The notes under the pieces are model-generated. The model worked only from the letters and a program-made list of their open reading frames with translations. It was not told the DNA's origin and did no database searches. DNA of 10,353 nucleotides from Kalaharituber pfeilii. Its lineage: Eukaryota > Ascomycota > Pezizomycetes > Pezizales > Pezizaceae. Numbering within the stretch: the stretch's first letter is position 1; every line of letters starts with the position of its first letter. Of the stretch, positions 8,049 to 10,353 are shown in pieces. A program made the translations under genes and the position numbers. The stretch lies in assembly GCA_015179045.1 (NCBI GenBank), contig WHUZ01000352.1, positions 1 through 10,353 of the forward strand. The letters are read 5' to 3'.

Positions 8049-8690
8049 TGTTACGGCTAAGGTGAAGACTTACCCGCCTCGGGGCAAACACTACCTTGTA
8101 ATCGGCATAAGACCAACGCTGACTGACCGGACTGATCACCCGTTAGGCCTGGCTGTCGATTCTCGCATCGTTTTCGTATAGGGTAGTGCTACGGAAGGGC
8201 GTGTCACTATTTATGGTTCGGAATCCTGCTTGACGCATGCACTCTGCTTATGAAGCTTTACTAATATACGCACATGCATTAGTACATACTGCTATATTTG
8301 TCTGGTACTATTTTTGCATGTTTTCGATTACGTCTTCTTATTATTGCTTATATAAGAGTTAATCACATTGGCTGTCATCTATTATTTCTTTAACTAGTCA
8401 TGTATAATAAACGCAGTCTATATAAGTGCAGGCAATAGCATAGCTAGAAGAATCAAGACTCTAGCGGTGTTCTCAGTTTCTCTATAACTCTAAATCCTAT
8501 CGATTTATTCCTACGCCCGTAAATCGCTTCGTTCCACTTCGCGGCCCACTGCTATTATCTTATCTGCGTCCGCTATGCCTTAAGTCTTCGTACTTATTAC
8601 CAGACCGCTACCGCTACTGCGACCGCTTCCCTTAGCCTTCACATCAGTCGGGGTCACTTAGTTGAACAAAGCCTTCTTATGCCCGTAACA
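8049..8690 (+). repeat. 3' LTR of the young element
   Basis: This 642 bp copy starts TGTTACGGCTAAGG and ends GCCCGTAACA. Up to 8349 it equals the 5' LTR except for one added T. From 8350 to the end it differs by at least 17 C-to-T or G-to-A changes relative to the 5' copy, one change the other way, one transversion and small indels, the largest in the GACCGCTACCGC area near 8605-8620. The TATA box (8419-8425) and the self-primer AGCGGTGT (8463-8470) are unchanged despite mutations around them. Confidence 0.97.
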
Positions 8691-8804
8691 CTACATCCTA
8701 GTTGGAAGGGTTATGTAGCACAACGCATGGGATAATCCACGACAACCAGAGTGGGGGCAGACTCATATAGCAACCCGAAGAAGTTGCCCTAAGAGGGAGG
8801 ATAC
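8691..8804 (+). other. Probable 3' tail of a second gypsy element, ending in a polypurine tract
   Basis: This sequence is not part of the young element or of the old pol. It ends in AAGAGGGAGG (8791-8800) and ATAC, immediately before TGTTACGAG, the layout of a polypurine tract followed by an LTR. No clear protein domain can be read. I infer that it is the last ~114 bases of the internal region of another element whose body was lost or lies elsewhere. Confidence 0.45.
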
Positions 8805-9042
8805 TGTTACGAGTTTACTGCGACCATAGTATAGGCGGCCGGTGGAGCATGCAAAAAGTAAAAAATGCAAGTATATACGAAATGCGCATATGCGACATAG
8901 TGACATGTGACAGCCGAAAGGTACTGCAATCACATAAATGAGTACTATATGAGCTACGGAGAGGACTAGCGAGTATCGCTAGTCAAGTATCTTTTTGACC
9001 TAGCAGACGGTAACTTTCTGTATTTACCACCTCTGTAATACA
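8805..9042 (+). repeat. Probable short LTR of a second gypsy family
   Basis: The left edge is TGTTACGAG after a polypurine tract. The right edge is proposed at TGTAATACA (9034-9042), because it begins to match the inverse of the left edge and because the decayed pol reading starts soon after. That gives 238 bp, a usual size for fungal gypsy LTRs. Apart from TGTTACG it does not match the young element's LTR. Inside is a perfect 9-base hairpin (8964-8984). There is no second copy in the window, so the right edge is uncertain. Confidence 0.4.
8964..8984. repeat. Perfect 9-bp hairpin
   Basis: GACTAGCGA, loop GTA, TCGCTAGTC. All nine pairs are perfect in a region that otherwise shows little structure. 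If the enclosing segment is an LTR, this could be a palindromic regulatory site or a structure at the RNA start. No function can be assigned from sequence alone. Confidence 0.8.
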
Positions 9043-9059
9043 AGCTGAGAAGAATCAAA

Positions 9060-10145
9060 TCTACCTGAAGCTGACTAAGAATAGCAGACAGGAACTCTAA
9101 TCCCATAGATGAGAGGATACCATGGGATTAAGACTTAAGAGTCTTAGCAGACCTCTTTATCCAGAAAGACATAGAAATAAAGTCTATTCTGAAGAAGAAA
9201 GGATAGAAGGGTGAGTACATTGAAGCTATCCTAGCTAATACTAGTACTAACACTACAATTACACCTATAAATGGCCAACTTATGCAGGGCTATAGTAGGG
9301 TAGTCAGGAGTAGTTGGCTACTAAGGAAGGATAAGAACTTGGGGGTTTAGAGGATCTGTGTTTCAAAAAACCTAATAATGAATGGTAAGAAACTCTTCTA
9401 TGAAATTATTAATAAGGCTTATGAATACCTTAACCATAAAAGTATTTAAGTAACTCAAAAGCTAATTGAACAATTTTAGGAAATAAAGTCATTAGATACT
9501 AAGGTCAAGGACTTTATTAACTCTTGCTTGCTATATTAAAAAACTAAAGTAGGAGAAGAGCTGAAACTATTCTCTCACTCTCTTAGTGTAGAAGACTTCC
9601 TGGACTATTCATGGCTCTATAACTAGATATTTACAGTATGGCAAAGAACTTTGGAGCTGTGAAAAAAAGGTAATAGTATTTACTAACAAATCTTTAGTAT
9701 TATTAATTATTTTTCTAGATTCTATTAAGCATATCCTTGTTTCTAATCTATACTAAGTTCTTTTATTATTAAATGTCTAAAAAATTATTTCAAAACCTAC
9801 AAGAGAACCTCTGAAATAATATTTACAGATAGAAGAACTAACTTAGGTTCTAAAGAAATAAAAAGATACTTAGAAAAATAAGGAATAGAACTCAGATAAT
9901 CAATAATACACTATTACTAAACTGTTAGATAAGTTGAAAAAGCACATCAGGAATTAGATATAGGTATGAGAAGAATCCTCCTCAGGAAGGGAAGAAACTA
10001 GTATATCTATCTAATAGAAGTTATACAGGCAATAAATGAAGCAGTAAATATGATAAGAGATATAAATCTAATTACTATTGCCTTATAAGTCTCTGACTTC
10101 TTCAACTTGAAAGATATATTAGAAGAACCTAACCTAGAAATTAAA
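9060..10145 (+). pseudogene. Decayed Ty3/gypsy integrase with N-terminal linker, RIP-like
   Basis: Frame 3 can be read for about 1.08 kb with stops but no needed frame change. A linker (PWD, stop, DLRVLADLFIQKD near 9120-9180, and a Thr-rich part near 9240) leads into a zinc-binding domain. There H2C2 has become Tyr 9420, His 9435, Cys 9525 and Tyr 9534; Tyr-for-His and Tyr-for-Cys each need one C-to-T or G-to-A change. The core has NYFSRF, an Asp at 9828 (FTDRRTN) and a Glu exactly 35 residues later (VEKAHQ). Stops such as TAA 9447, TAG 9477 and TAA 9537 stand where Gln or Trp is usual. It is probably the downstream half of the pol remnant at 388-1260, since it has the same strand, similar composition and the next domain in order. 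Confidence 0.82.
9099..9146. repeat. Two adjacent perfect hairpins
   Basis: AATCCCAT (9099-9106) pairs with ATGGGATT (9122-9129) across a 15-base loop, and TAAGACT (9129-9135) pairs with AGTCTTA (9140-9146) across TAAG. They share base 9129. Both lie in the linker part of the decayed pol, so they may be accidental by-products of coding sequence and AT enrichment. Confidence 0.6.
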
Positions 10146-10248
10146 AGATAAAATCTTCTCACAAGTTAAAGAAAAGTTAACCAATAAACTAATACCTAAA
10201 CTAAAAAGAAAAGACCTAACAGCCTCTACTTAGCCTGGAAACTAGATA

Positions 10249-10353
10249 TTGTTATGAATTGCAACTGACTGTTTGCAAACTATTGCACCAAAAGGTAGAA
10301 CTACTGGTACCACCTGGTAGTGCGGTCGGTAATATATAGGAGTATCTATATGG
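10249..10353 (-). repeat. Right arm of ~105 bp inverted repeat, cut by window edge
   Basis: This is the reverse complement of 286-388, with an identical core and about ten differences towards the outer end. It follows the decayed integrase after about 100 bases of AT-rich DNA with no readable domain. The repeat reaches the last base of the window, so it may extend further. Confidence 0.85.

Larger units (their letters stand above)
1877..8690 (+). mobile_element. Ty3/gypsy chromovirus LTR retrotransposon, nearly full length
   Basis: This is a 6814 bp element bounded by two LTRs of 632 and 642 bp. Each starts TGTTACGG and ends CCGTAACA, a perfect 8-base terminal inverted repeat. Inside, in order, are a primer-binding site, gag with a zinc knuckle, a -1 frameshift signal, protease, reverse transcriptase, RNase H, integrase and a chromodomain. 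The order RT-RH-IN places it in Ty3/gypsy (Metaviridae), and the C-terminal chromodomain places it among chromoviruses. Members of this group target integration through the chromodomain and, in the Tf1/sushi-type lineage, prime reverse transcription from their own RNA. Several one-base frame changes interrupt gag and pol as given. The 5-base flanks, CTTTA (1872-1876) and CTACA (8691-8695), do not match, so no clean target-site duplication is present. Confidence 0.96.

Noticed and set aside
1700..9046. Target duplication AAGCC/AAGCT around the complete inserted block
   Set aside because: The right copy would overlap the final A of the proposed LTR end, and the two LTR fragments at the block's edges belong to different families. 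The match is too short and depends on a chosen boundary.
1..10353. CRISPR array, rRNA, tRNA, bacterial operon or defence system
   Set aside because: There are no regularly spaced repeats, no recognisable RNA gene, no ribosome-binding-site-led gene runs and no defence domains. Everything recognisable is eukaryotic retrotransposon sequence.

Overview
This window is a nest of transposable elements from a filamentous fungus. No host gene is recognisable. A filamentous ascomycete is the best guess: the youngest element is a Ty3/gypsy retrotransposon with a chromodomain and Tf1-type self-priming signals, and the older flanking element carries stop codons and residue losses of the kind left by repeat-induced point mutation (RIP, C:G to T:A). 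The organism is inferred; there is no single-copy gene to anchor it.

Layout. Positions 1-285 are unassigned AT-rich DNA with a small hairpin. Positions 286-388 are one arm of an inverted repeat; the other arm is 10249-10353 at the window's end. Just inside the left arm, 388-1260 holds the reverse transcriptase C-terminus and RNase H of a badly decayed gypsy pol. Its frame 1 continues into an unidentified Ser/Pro-rich stretch (to 1626). The likely continuation of the same pol, a linker and integrase in frame 3, lies at about 9060-10145. Some 7.4 kb of younger insertions separates the two halves.

The insertions comprise a truncated LTR (about 1705-1876) related to the young element; the young element itself (1877-8690) with 632 and 642 bp LTRs; and 8691-9042, which looks like the 3' tail and short LTR of a different gypsy family.

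The young element reads LTR, self-priming primer-binding site, Gag, protease, reverse transcriptase, RNase H, integrase (H2C2, DD35E, GPY/F), chromodomain, about 300 bp of 3' noncoding DNA, polypurine tract, LTR. Gag and Pol appear joined by a -1 frameshift at GGGAAAC (4311-4317). As given, gag and pol are broken by about ten one-base frame changes. Most of the clear ones lie in short homopolymers, so an error-prone consensus sequence is a serious alternative to real decay. The LTR pair is odd: the first 300 bp are identical but for one T, while the second half differs at many sites, almost all C or G in the 5' copy and T or A in the 3' copy. No target-site duplication is visible.
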